In this document: in pieces, positions 54,112-64,000 of the stretch | Position numbering within the stretch: the stretch's first letter is position 1 | How the letters are laid out: every line of letters starts with the position of its first letter | Source: Bemisia tabaci | Taxonomy: Eukaryota > Arthropoda > Insecta > Hemiptera > Aleyrodidae | Direction: 5' to 3' | DNA length: 64,000 nt | Assembly: GCF_918797505.1 (NCBI RefSeq) | Contig: NC_092798.1 | Coordinates: forward strand, 6,461,501 to 6,525,500 | Program-made: the position numbers and the translations under genes | The notes under the pieces: model-generated | What the model was told of the DNA's origin: nothing | Databases searched by the model: none | The model's input: only the letters and a program-made list of their open reading frames with translations

Positions 54112-54172
54112 TATGGTGCTAATTTCACTTCGCATCCATATCAATTGAGATTTTTGGGAGCTGTATAGACAT
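54112..54172. repeat. Single unit of the 60-bp repeat at 27482
   Basis: TTATGGTGCTAATTTCACTT, CGCATCCATATCA and AGCTGTATAG match a unit of the tandem array. Confidence 0.7.
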
Positions 54173-55965
54173 TGGCATAGGATTTTATTCCAACATTGTG
54201 TTGTTTTCAGAAGAAGGGGTAGTTGGGGAAAGAAGAAAAAACCAACAAAAGAGAGAGGAAGGGGAAAAACAGACAAAAAAAACGAAAATTTTTTATTCCC
54301 TTTTCTCCTTACTGTCGTTATTTCTCCCATTTTTCCTTTCTTTTCTCCTCATCCTCTTCCATTTTGTCCTAAGTATTTCTCATCCACTTCTTCTCCCTTT
54401 TTGTGGAAAACCACTGCCTTTCGAAGTCACTCTATTAAATATTGCACTATAAGCACCTAGTTTCTGTCCAAAATTCCGATGAATCGTGCGTGTAATCGAG
54501 GAAGAAAATTAGTGGAATATTTAAGGAGAAATGCCTAAAAGTTCCTGATAAGAATTCAATTTGCGAGTGAAAATTTTGCAACATTGAAATGCAGTTACGT
54601 CGTTTCGTCCGGGTTACGGCGGAGTACAAAACCTCAAAAAATGTTGAGAGTAATTATTTCCGTTGTTCCCCGTTCCTCTCAAAACTGTAAAATGAACGTT
54701 TCCCGCAATGAGAGGGATGTTTCAACCCCATTTCAGCGGAAAACAAGGTTACAATGCTCATTTCGATGCCCATCAATGCGTGGTGGCACTCTATCACTCC
54801 CTCCCACGAATCCTTATCGATTCTATACTAAAGACCCGTCGTTGCCACATTTACACAGGAATGTTTATTTCGATGAAATCTCAATTGGATTTGTGAGTTC
54901 AAGGAATTGAACGTTCGGGATGACCGCCTTCAAATTGTACGCTAGGCAAAACTTCATGACTGCAGGCGGCGAATTTTACCAGTTTTTTTTGGCTCAGCCA
55001 TCGAAAAAAACCTTTGTTACAGAAATTGGCCGAAAATTCAATATCAAATGCGCCGTACGGCTTTGCAAAATTCAGTTGTATTTTTGTTAATACTTAGTTT
55101 CTTTATATTTTATTACTCTTTTTATGCATAGAAGAGAGGTAAAAAAAGAAAATTTCTCGGTCACAAAGAAACGCTTTTCAACTCCAAGGGTACACAATCT
55201 AATTAAAAAATTATTTTTCTCGTAAAGACAGCAGCGGCTGCCAAAAATTTTGTTGACGGATTACCGCAATCCTCGGAAAAAACTATGAAATTTTCAGTAA
55301 AAAAGACAAATAATTTCTGAGTAACAATTAATATTTTGAGCAGAAATTTGGTACCTTGAAATGGATTTACGTTCTTTTGTCAGCGAACTGTGCATTTTTT
55401 CCATGAATCGTCATATCTTAGACAGAGGAACATAACTTTAAATTCAGGTTGGAGAATAGACTAAAATGTTTTTTTGTTTTTGTTTTTTTTACAAGAATAG
55501 GGCTGTGCGATTTCTGTCCAAACTTTTTTCTGACTCTGGTGTGTAATTTAAGGAATAATTATTGAAATCTTCAGCTATAAATGCTTCAAAGTCGAATGCA
55601 GTCCGAAATTTCCAAAATAAAATTTTAAAAAAATTGAAAACTACTGTTCGGCAACAGCGCAGCCAGATAGGGGGGAGTTGAACCCTGTAAACAGAGCCCA
55701 ACAAAACGGAAAGTGTGTTCCAGCCCACTCGTTTGAATCGCATTTTGTGTTAATTGAATTTTCGATACTTTGATGTGAGCCTCGACTCCCTTATCTCGGC
55801 CAAAGAGCATCATTTGCTCCAACGAGCGTTTTATTCTTAAAGGTGCATTCAAACCAAAATCACACCTCTCCTCCCTCCCCCTCAACCTGATTTGATAGCG
55901 CTAGGCTCGTCGACCTGAATATCGGTTCCAATTAAATCACATGTACGTGCCCTGGCAGTTTAAAT
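54173..55965. other. No gene recognised
   Basis: A/G-rich then T/C-rich tracts at 54200-54400; TTGCAACATTGAAATG-type repeat words near 54578 and 55352. No domain, RNA or transposon end resolved. Confidence 0.4.
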
Positions 55966-56133
55966 CAGAGGCGTGGCGTGCTTTGCGATATATCGATCGA
56001 TCTGCCGTTTAAACCTATGGGAGAGGATCGATGTACAGGGTGTTCGCGACGAATATTCAAATAATTGATTTTTTACCATAGCTTCAAATGGGGATCGATG
56101 TATCAATAATCGATCCTTCCCGCGTCGCCACTG
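55966..56133. repeat. hAT-type MITE (ATCGAT family) copy
   Basis: CAGAGGCGTGGCGTGCTTTG start, GCGTCGCCACTG end. Flanks GTTTAAAT and GTTCAAAT match at 7 of 8. Confidence 0.88.
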
Positions 56134-56396
56134 GTTCAAATCGACCTCGGTGAGAACAAATCACTTCCTGTTGGTAGAAAAGATAGTCGCTCCGGAAAAT
56201 GTTACCGGAGGGTGGGGGCCGTGCAGAAACAGAATCATTACTATAGATTATTAATAATTTAAAATTGAAAGGCAAAGCCATGGAAAAAAGGAAAGGAAAA
56301 TGTAGCGATTATATTGGTTGAAACGGGTAGTTGTTATAGGCTAATAGAGAAACTGATGGACTAAGGGTCCCCCTTGGGCTGTCGTTAGATGATCTT
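56134..56396. repeat. Partial TATAGACAAAG-family words, no gene
   Basis: GATTATATTGGTTGAAACGG near 56310 and CTAAGGGTCCCCCTTGGGCT near 56360 resemble the inner arms of 63299-63594. Borders not defined. Confidence 0.4.
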
Positions 56397-56753
56397 TTAT
56401 TCAATCAGTTTACAGGTCCTGAAAGTCTGAAGAAAGTCCGTAGTTTTTATGACCGGTACCGAGGTCACGAATATGTCCGTAAATTTCACTCGAGATCTCA
56501 AAAAATTTAAAAACTCGCGGTTTTTTTCCGCGTCATCAATGACGAGTGAAATCAGCGCATAGAGATCGAGTGCGACGTTTGGCTCGAACCTTAGGAAGCT
56601 AAGATTTTCCTTCATTTTCGTGTGATACCACATACCTACTCCGGAGTTCAAATAGTTGCGCGCTTGATTTCCGCATTTAACGATGCGAGCGTAACACTTA
56701 CATTCATAAACGTCAGTAATTGAGACAGGTACAAATGTTAGGTTTACCTTCAT
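56397..56753 (-). CDS. Uncertain 118-codon ORF with a duplicated segment
   Basis: An ATG at 56753 opens a frame containing YECKCYARIVKC, then GNQARNYLNSGVGMWYHTKM and a mixed hydrophobic/charged C-terminal half ending TCKLIE. No family is recognised. The frame is open upstream to an AG at 56801, so it may be a terminal exon starting at 56800, but the pyrimidine tract there is poor. About 95 bp of it is duplicated in inverted orientation at 57119-57213 and still reads as NSGVGMWYHAKM on the plus strand before a stop. Either a fragment of a real gene with a broken inverted copy, or part of an unidentified repeat. Confidence 0.3.
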   Translation of the reverse strand: MKVNLTFVPVSITDVYECKCYARIVKCGNQARNYLNSGVGMWYHTKMKENLSFLRFEPNVALDLYALISLVIDDAEKNREFLNFLRSRVKFTDIFVTSVPVIKTTDFLQTFRTCKLIE

Positions 56754-56800
56754 CCGCCATGTACTCGCACCACCAACGCAGATAAAGTACGAGCTCGGGC

Positions 56801-57213
56801 CTATATTTTTGCAACTATGTGTGTGCGCCAGGGGTCCTTTTGACTAGCCGAAGAATGCCTCATCTGATAAATTAGTGCGAACGAGGTAGACGACAAAACA
56901 GCGTATGGACCAAGATAGGTTGAACCTTCCTCCCCATTAACCGCCTTGCATCCGGGGCTCTCATGAAAAAGCATGTAAGTCGTTTTTGCCGTCACAAATT
57001 CGTACCACCACGGCGGGAGGAATGCGGGTATGCCTGTATTTTTGCAGCGTGTCCCTTTGACAAGCCGAATGATGGCGATCAGGTTAATGAGAACTGAAGT
57101 TCATGAAATGCATCAGCAAATGCGGAGACCAAGTGCGCAACTATTCGAACTCCGGAGTAGGAATGTGGTATCACGCGAAAATGAAGGAAAATCTTAGCTT
57201 TTTGCCCGGTTGA
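56801..57213. repeat. Duplicated segments around the uncertain ORF
   Basis: Minus-strand words ATTCGGCT.GTCAAA, TGCAAAAATA.AGGC and TTGGTGGT(G/A)CGA occur twice in direct orientation (around 56775-56860 and 57005-57075). The block 57119-57213 is an inverted copy of 56597-56690. A 64-codon minus-strand ORF (56995-56801) lies between the copies. Confidence 0.55.
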
Positions 57214-57274
57214 AATTACTGACGCGACATTAATGGATGGAGGTATCACCGATGTTTTATCGGTTTGAGTGCAA

Positions 57275-57534
57275 ATTGGACCAAGTTTAACAAAAAGGAA
57301 CTAAGCCACATCAGCTATTGCCAAGTTTAACAGGGCAATTAAATTCTTCACGAGAGGACGTTTGATTGGATTTCTTTGAAAATTTTAAGGAATTTGCTTC
57401 GTACCATGGAGAATTTTCACTGAAATTTGCACGAAAATCCACACAGCCGTTTTCATGTAAAAAATTAAATTGCCCAATTAAATTTGGCAATAGCTGATGT
57501 GGCTTGGTTCCTTTCTGTTTAACGGGGTCCAATT
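57275..57534. repeat. MITE with ATTGGACC..AAAGGAAC ends
   Basis: ATTGGACCAAGTTTAACAAA on the left, inverted ATTGGACCCCGTTAAACAGA on the right, both followed by CATCAGCTATTGCCAA. The body matches 978-1192. Confidence 0.85.
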
Positions 57535-57535
57535 A

Positions 57536-57567
57536 ATCGATATATCGCAAAGCACGCCACGCCACTG
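57536..57567. repeat. Fragment of the hAT-type ATCGAT MITE
   Basis: ATCGATATATCGCAAAGCAC, then GCCACGCCACTG. Only the right terminus remains, directly abutting the previous MITE. Confidence 0.8.
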
Positions 57568-58003
57568 AGAGACCGCTTACGTTCCCGAAGTTGAAGGTTG
57601 GCGTTGATTTAAGAAGTTGAGGGAAGTTGGGGTGCATTACATGACATTTGAAGACGCCGAGTGCAGAGCCATCCGCGAGTTTCGTCATTAAAATTACGCG
57701 TGCGAGCCGCTCGAACGCCCTCAACTCATCCTAATGTACTTACAACCGCCTCCATGCTTGCATGCTCCTAGAATTTGGTAATGGAAACCACTTGCGTTAT
57801 TGCCAATTTTAACGTAGCTACCAGGTTGGCAAAATTTCATGAAAAATAAAAGCTTGGAATTTCACGTGAAATATTTCATGAAATGTCAGAATGAAAGATT
57901 TTGAAAAATACAATCTCCTTTTCATGTTTCGCAAATGTAACAATTGTGATTTTCTTCTATTTTTGGGCGTTTCAGTACAGGTTACATACTCTAGCCCCTG
58001 AAT
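57568..58003. other. No gene recognised
   Basis: AT-rich with TTTCATGAAA words near 57835-57890 that recur near 58180-58220. Confidence 0.35.
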
Positions 58004-58167
58004 CAGTGGCGTGGCGTGCTTTGCGATCTATCGATATTTCCCCATTTGAAGCTATGGTAAAAAATCGATTATTAAGGTGTTCGCTGCGAACACCCTGTTT
58101 ATCGATACTTTTCCATCGGTTTAAATGGCCGATCAATCGATATATCGCAAAGCACGCCACGCTACTG
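58004..58167. repeat. hAT-type MITE (ATCGAT family) copy
   Basis: CAGTGGCGTGGCGTGCTTTG start, CACGCCACGCTACTG end, a TATCGATATTTCC block and the GGTGTTCGCTGCGAACACC centre. Flanks CCCTGAAT and CCCTGAAA match at 7 of 8. Confidence 0.9.
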
Positions 58168-58405
58168 CCCTGAAAAATATGAAATATTTCACAGCCTCTC
58201 GAAATTTCATGAAATATTTCGGCGCCTTAGTCGTATGCATACTTCCACATCTAGCAACTATTTTCACTCCTCGGAGATCAAATTGCATAGCTACGACATT
58301 GAAGGAGTTTTGAATACACACACTGATTTGTAGCGTTGCGCGGTCACTGAGTGGTGTCGCCTCCTAGAGGTGTGCTTTTAAGTGCCGACGAGTTCATGAA
58401 ATTAC

Positions 58406-58567
58406 CAGTGGCGCGATATAGGTGATCGATTATCGATATTTCCCAATTTGAACTATGGTAAAGCATCGATTATTAGGTGTTAGTTGCTAACACCCTGTCT
58501 ATCGATCCTATTCCATAGGTTTAAATGACAGAACAATCGATGTATCGCAAAACACGCCACCCCACTG
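58406..58567. repeat. hAT-type MITE (ATCGAT family) copy
   Basis: CAGTGGCGCGATATAGGTG start and CGCCACCCCACTG end; centre GGTGTTAGTTGCTAACACC is a compensated palindrome. No matching 8-bp flanks. Confidence 0.85.
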
Positions 58568-58639
58568 AATCTTTCGGTTTCGAATACGCGACCTGACACT
58601 CCTGAATAATCCAGTAATTTCTCAACAGCGCTCTAACGC

Positions 58640-58870
58640 CGATATATAACACGAACTTCGGAAACTTTCGAAGTTGGATTCTTGCGGCGCGGATGCCGCG
58701 AAAAGCCTCCAAGTTCTCTCGGGCGCGAAAAAATCGCGGCTCGCGGCTGGTGCAGTTGTTTTTCCTCCCTGGCTCAGGGCAGAAATCGTCGTGCCGCGGC
58801 TGCAAGGGTGTAAGTAAACTTGAAAATAAACCCCCTCATCCGTGTAACCCCATGCTCTGCGCGGCTCAAG
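58640..58870. other. CpG-rich patch with possible first exon on plus strand
   Basis: CpG-dense. An ATG at 58693 opens a basic frame (PRKASKFSRARKN) that meets a strong GTAAGT donor at 58810. It could be a first exon continuing to the right; no partner exon was recognised, so only the patch is reported. Confidence 0.3.
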
Positions 58871-59561
58871 TAAAAATGGAGGTACGACTTTGTGTCACAG
58901 AAATCGATAAAACGAGTTCGAACGAGTTTAAAAGCTTTGGCGCGTGGCGTAACCCCCTCCCCCCCTCCCGACTTCCCACGATGATGCTTTTGAGGCTTTA
59001 GGTGCTGCTCCTTCGAAGTGTATACTTCATTTTGCTTTTTACAAAATGCGGGAAGGAGGGGCTAGAGTTCAACCCCGAGGGCGTCAAAATGAACCAGACT
59101 AAAGCGATCTGTATGACGTAAAGAATACATTTAAATGGTTTCATATTATTTCTAGTAAAAGACGTACTCTTAGAAACTCAAAACTGTTGTATTCTCGTTT
59201 CCCAGCCGAAAAAACGTAAGTGCATTTCAACGCTGCAAAATTTCAACTCTTAACTTGCATTTAAACTAGAAGACTACTGGACATTTCTGACCGACAATTT
59301 TACTGGTTTAAAACGCGCAACACCACAAATCGGTGCATGTATTCCAAACTCCTTCAATCTCGTAGCTATGCAATTTGATCTCCGCGGAGTTAAAATAGTT
59401 GCTCGATGTGAAAGTATGCATACGGCTACGGCGCAGCGCGCTTTAATGAAACTTCTGGCTATTAGGTCAGGAGTAACCGGATTCTCTCAAAGTGTTTTGA
59501 CACTTCACTTTGTCAAGTTTAAGATTCGAGTCCTCAGGAAATTGATATAATCGCTCATAAT
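58871..59561. other. No gene recognised; diverged inverted words
   Basis: GCATAGCTACGACATTGAAGG near 58284 and CAATCTCGTAGCTATGCAAT near 59354 are inverted relatives, with GGAGATCAAATTGCATAGCT at 58275 and TGCAATTTGATCTCCGCGGA at 59368. They may be the ends of a larger composite element. Confidence 0.4.
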
Positions 59562-59727
59562 CAGGATTATGGGGAGCTTTGCGATATATTGATTGATCTG
59601 CCGTTTAAACTAATGGAAAAGTATCGGTAAAACGGGTGTTCAAAACGAATACCTTACAACAATCGATTCTTTACCAAACTTTCGAATGAGGAATTATCGA
59701 TAATCGCTTGTTCACGCCTCTCCACTG
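59562..59727. repeat. hAT-type MITE (ATCGAT family) copy
   Basis: AGCTTTGCGATATATTGATT on the left, ATTATCGATAATCGC and TCTCCACTG on the right. Flanks CTCATAAT and CTCATAAG match at 7 of 8. Confidence 0.85.
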
Positions 59728-59924
59728 CTCATAAGCAGTACAGGCAAAGCAGTTAATAAGTTTGACAAACTGGTTTGTAAGACCATGAGTTATAGCGCGT
59801 TCTAACGACTTCGTAGTCGTGGGCTATAGCAATAGTGCCGAATTTTTCTGAAAAACTACTACACACTAATTTCTCTATCACAGTTGAATCGGTTTCTGTT
59901 CGACGGGGGTCCGCGTTAGTCCAA

Positions 59925-59990
59925 AAAATCATGAGCCCTGGCTTTCGCCCTGGCTCACAAGACGCACGGCTGCTAGGGCTCATGAGTTTT
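59925..59990. repeat. Inverted repeat CATGAGCCCTGG / AGGGCTCATGAG
   Basis: Arms enclose a GCCCTGGCTCACAAGACGCA loop. The arm word is shared with the TGGACG-family elements (CATGAGCCCTG at 26738). Confidence 0.6.
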
Positions 59991-60021
59991 TGGGCTTCCA
60001 CCCGTGTAACAGAACTGATTA

Positions 60022-60420
60022 AGTGCTAGGGAAAGAATTATTTTCTTTCCGAGGAAATTAGTCAGTGTTCCGGAGAAAACTATTTTCTCCTCCCAGCAGT
60101 ACCTCATCATTCCGAAGAGACAATATTTCCCTCCGGCAGAACAATACCTAATTTCTCCGGACAGAAAATAATTCTCTCCCTAGCATAAATTTCTCGTTCC
60201 GAAGAGAAAATATTTTTCCACGGAACACTAACTAATTTCTCCGTAGCAATAACTTCTCGTTCCGAAAAAAAAAAAATGTTTTCTCCGGAACACTGACTAA
60301 TTTCTCCAGAGACAAAATAATTCTCTCCGTAGCAATAACTTTTCAATCTGAGAAGAAAATATTTTTCCCCGGAACACTGACCAACTTCTCCGGAGAGACA
60401 ATAATTCTCTACGTAGCACT
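60022..60420. repeat. TIR element with internal CTCCGGA repeats
   Basis: AGTGCTAGGGAAAGAATTAT on the left and inverted AGTGCTACGTAGAGAATTAT on the right. Inside, CGGAACACTGACTAATTTCT-type words recur about every 70-110 bp, with TTCCGAAGAGAAAATATTT between. Confidence 0.75.
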
Positions 60421-60699
60421 AGGTACTTATTGATCCGGAGAGAAAATTCGTTTGCAGTGCCAAAAAATCTCCGCTATTATTTTATTTTTTTAAGGGAGAA
60501 CAAATCAATATCATTCCTTGCAGTTTTCACAGAGTTTTTTTTCCCACAGAGAAGGGAGTTTAAGTAAGTTAGTCCGAGATACCTGGTATATTGGTCTCAC
60601 AATCGGAGAATCTTCATCGCATGTTTCAAAATTCCCGATCCTGTTCAATTTTTCCGAGGAGAAATAAGCCTTTTTTAAAACATTTCTCCCAAATCTAAG

Positions 60700-61835
60700 C
60701 GACACCTCATTGACAGCACATAGCAGAGCATTGAGAGCTCACGCTTCGCGCCATCGCGCCTTCAATTTTTTGCATGCAGCACGGTCATCCATCAAGTACG
60801 AATAGTTGTATCTCTGCGCCGTCGTCCTTTCCTTCGTCCCATCCTTTCCCTCGCTTTATTTCCACAGTGTGTTTGTTTGCGTTTGTCCTATTCGTTATGG
60901 TGCTTCAAGCACCACGTGTGTAACGTACCCAAAGGTAGGAGAGATGTGTTCGGGCCTCTTTTTTGACTTTTCTCCAGAATCTGAGGGACACCTCATTGAT
61001 AGCATATAGCAGAGTATTGAGGGCTCACGCTTCGCGCCATCGCGCCTTCAATTTTTTGCATGCAGCACGGTCATCCATCAAGTACGAATAGTTGTATCTC
61101 TGCGCCGTCGTCAACGCGCATCCTTTCCCTCGCTTTATTTCCACAGTGTGTTTGTTTGCGTTTGTCCTATTCGTTAAGGTGCTTCAAACTAGTAGCATAC
61201 AGCAGAGCATTGCGAGTTGCACTCACGTCATCGCGTCCTACATTTTTCAAATGCAATGTGGTCATCCATCTTGCGCGAATAGTTGTAGGTATTGCGTTTA
61301 CACTTTAGATGTATCTTATTTTGAATTTCGAGATAAGTTAAGGTTAAGTTTGCCCGAGATATATATATGCTATGGTATGTCCAAATCAATAGTCATTTTG
61401 AAAAGGGAGAAATATGTTTAAAGGTCTCTCAAGAGGTCTATGAAGGGTGCGTATGTCTAAAAATCGAACCGATCATCGCTTCTAAGAGAGTTACACTTAA
61501 AGAATGAAGAAGGGGTATGATATATCGCCTGTATGTCAACAAAAAGGGGACAATTTCATATAAAAGCTAGTGTTCACGCTTCAGAAAGTAGTTCTTGGAC
61601 CTCTATTCACCACTATCATGCGTAAAAGCACCTTTTTTTACCTCTAACTCTCTCTATTTCCGTTCAGTTAAGAACTTCTCCGCATATATTTTCGGTCGTG
61701 ATTTTTTTTCTCTTCTTATTTTACTATCTGTCAGAGGGGTGCGTTTACGGCGGGCCAAGGAATTATTTCGGTCCTAGTAACTAAGCATCATTGTAACTAT
61801 GAATGAAAAAGTGTGTAGGTCTTGGAATCCTATGT
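60700..61835. repeat. 1.1-kb dispersed repeat, copy 2, with an internal duplication
   Basis: Collinear with 32690-33585. The first part is duplicated in tandem: 60720-60910 and 61007-61180 share GAGCTCACGCTTCGCGCCAT-type, CATGCAGCACGGTCATCCAT and TTGTATCTCTGCGCCGTCGT words. No long ORF. Confidence 0.75.
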
Positions 61836-62583
61836 GAGCTATTCTTGCAATAAATTTAATCGTTTGGGATAAAGCAACCTAAGAATGGTGTGCATTCCCT
61901 CTCGTTGTTGGCATGTATGTGACATTTTCAGTTTCAAGTCAAAGTTTTTGAAAAAGCAACTGAAGCATTTAGGTTTTTAAAAAAATAATTGATTGGCACA
62001 AAGTATAACTCCATAATTGTGATCTGTGTTCTATGTTGATTTTCTCACCAACTGAAACTATCATCATTCAAGCGACCGCTCTCGCTTTATCCATCATAAC
62101 CGTCATTTCGTAGGAGTGTGCACATCACTATTTTCCTTCAAATTTCGAGTTAGGCCAGCCTCCTTGCAGCCACAGTAATCTATTCGAGCATGTATGTGAT
62201 GCGTTGTCTAAAGATGTTGTCTTGCAATAAATTACGTGGGCCACCTCAGCCTATCCTGTCTGCTGGTTACAATAAGGTGTTGAGGGTACAATGTAATGCC
62301 TAACGCTGATGCGTGAATGACGAGGGCCTGAGGGAGAAACCGTACGAGTCTTTCCGGGAAATGTTTAAAAGCTCCTGTTTTTATTGCGGGGTTTCATTTT
62401 AGTCATACTTGTTGATGGAATTCCATGGCTTCCATAGGAGAAAAGGCCGTTTTTTAGGAATTAGCCTTTTCTTTCGTCCTCCCATAATGCATGCAATTAA
62501 TTGCTCAGCATTGCAGATGCGTGAGCTCTTTAAGAGGAGAAAGGGATCGACAGAAAGGCAGAAATAAATGCTTCAATATCGAG
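61836..62583. other. No gene recognised
   Basis: AT-rich; no domain or repeat resolved. Confidence 0.35.
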
Positions 62584-62739
62584 TATCGTAGCGTGCTTTG
62601 CGATCTATCGATTGATCGGTCATGTAAACCCAAGGAGAAGGGTCGATTACAGAGTGTTCGCAACGGACACCTTAATAATCGATTCTTTCCCATATAGCTT
62701 CAAACGGGGAAATATCAATAATCGATCATTCACGCCAAT
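62584..62739. repeat. hAT-type MITE (ATCGAT family), degenerate copy
   Basis: GTAGCGTGCTTTGCGATCTA on the left, AATAATCGATCATTCACGCC on the right, GTGTTCGCAACGGACACC in the centre. Confidence 0.8.
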
Positions 62740-63298
62740 GATAATAACGCAATTTTCAAAGGACCAATAAACCTTGGGTTCATCCCCTTTTTTTCATACT
62801 GACTGAGTCCTCCTTTGCATCGATGAAACTTTTCCCCAAAAACTGCTAATGTTGATAAACTTTGTCATATGTAAATGCGTTTAACAGATGCCCCAAGCAT
62901 ACATATTACAAACTCTGCCCCCAACTTCGTAACAGTTTGCTGTGAGCTGTGACGACAAAATTGTCGTAAACCGTGTCCATCTACTCCATTTGACAGCAAT
63001 AAATCTCTCGACGAGAAGACACTTTATTCATCAATCAATGGTGGAATAATATCGTAATAGTAGTCTCTTTTATCCTGCAATCAGTGTCGTAAGCTCACTC
63101 TGAACTTGAAATAATTTCCGCGTGAGTAACGGCACGTTTACGCGTTGGCAGACGTGTGACGTAAATATAAACTCATACGTTCCGATCAATTAGATGCTTG
63201 AGAGAATTGTATTTTGTAAATATCAACCGAGAGGTAGTGTTGCTCTTTACATCTACTCGAGACAATACATTTTAGAGACTAACAATCCGAGCAATCTC
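62740..63298. other. No gene recognised
   Basis: AT-rich; nothing recognised. Confidence 0.35.
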
Positions 63299-63594
63299 GC
63301 CAGCGGTCTGATTGTTGAAATTAATAGACCAAGCTATAGACAAAGAAGACATAGCGCATAGAGAGTATCGAGCGATCCTATTGGTCAATGTGGATTGTTT
63401 TATATAGGCCAAGGGGATAAATGATGGACTAACTGTAGGGTCTCTCGTGGGTTGCCGTTAGTTAGTCTATTGCCTACCTTCTTTTTTTATCGCAACCACC
63501 CGCTTCCACCAATCGGATCCCTCCTCATCCCTTTTGTCTCCTGTGTCTAAAGCTTTGTCCATCAAAATCAACGATCAGACCGCTGCGCTGGTGA
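63299..63594. repeat. MITE, TATAGACAAAG family, best-preserved copy
   Basis: CGCCAGCGGTCTGATTGTTG then AAGCTATAGACAAAG on the left; mirror AAAGCTTTGTC and GATCAGACCGCTGCGCTGG on the right; inner CCTATTGGTC and CACCAATCGGATC mirror one another. Confidence 0.8.
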
Positions 63595-64000
63595 GGAAAA
63601 AGTTACATTCGGTGGTCAACGCTACTTTTCGCATTGAGTAACTCAGACTTGCAGTTTTTAGAGCATTTTCAAATGTTTTTCATAAAATTGAAACATTCTA
63701 AGTTGGTAACAAGTACAGTAATGGGCCTGTTGCAAAATTCAGCTTGAGCAAAAAGAGGAGTTATTTCTTTTAGAGGATGGCCCAAAAATCACGATGAACG
63801 CATCCAGAAAGTCCGATTATACTCTCTTATCACAATCTGCGTAAAAATATGCGATCTTTCAAGCTTCCCGCTTCAAAAACGATACCACGGCACGGGTGTT
63901 CATTTTCCAAGAGGAGTCGTTCCATCCATTCCTTTCGCACTAAGGTGCTATAGTATATTCAACATAGGTGACGCTCCCGCGCGCAAATCGTGAGGAAGCA
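63595..64000. other. No gene recognised
   Basis: Contains AATGGGCCTGTTGCAAAATT near 63720, shared with about 15023. No coding signal before the window ends. Confidence 0.4.

Overview
The window looks like a stretch of a repeat-rich, AT-rich insect nuclear genome. It has GT-AG introns, an intact APE-type LINE, a Helitron with the AT/CTAG end structure, and many non-autonomous DNA transposons with TA, 8-bp or 9-bp target duplications. A sap-feeding hemipteran such as a whitefly would fit, but that is a judgement from repeat style and not a proof. No bacterial operons, rRNA or CRISPR are present.

The main protein-coding content is an unrecognised family of small, probably secreted proteins, all on the minus strand. 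Paralogue A has coding exons at 31575-31331 and 25493-24924. Paralogue B is uninterrupted at 13595-12819. Paralogue C has coding exons at 6815-6425 and 1530-1200. The inferred splices of A and C bring the frames together so that the spacing between conserved anchors matches B exactly (34 residues from the PFQ/PLQ motif to the [MR][RI]xA motif in all three). All three have a hydrophobic leader, then GY.W/YL, L.PG.VF, C/R-P-F/L-Q, PY, HWW, CP, DFP and C-x-G motifs. Intron positions differ among the three. The introns are large (4.9 and 5.8 kb) and filled with transposons.

Region by region: 0-7 kb is paralogue C, with an intact RTE-like LINE (1761-4980) and a pogo-like MITE (5012-5459) nested in an older element inside its intron. 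7-12 kb holds satellite-like repeats, a tRNA-derived segment and a nested element containing a perfect 74-bp palindrome. 12.8-13.6 kb is paralogue B. 14-24 kb is non-coding with hAT and MULE MITEs. 24.9-31.6 kb is paralogue A. 32-39 kb has dispersed repeats and a 1.4-kb TA-flanked element. 39.4-42.2 kb is a truncated Helitron with a spliced Rep N-terminal region. 42-64 kb is mostly MITEs, a 5'-truncated LINE, CpG-rich patches and one uncertain minus-strand ORF near 56.4-56.8 kb.

One hAT-type MITE family (about 165 bp, 15 copies including degenerate ones) is spread across the whole window. It is filled with ATCGAT and TATCGATA motifs, the same core as the insect DRE element bound by DREF, which is itself a hAT-derived protein.
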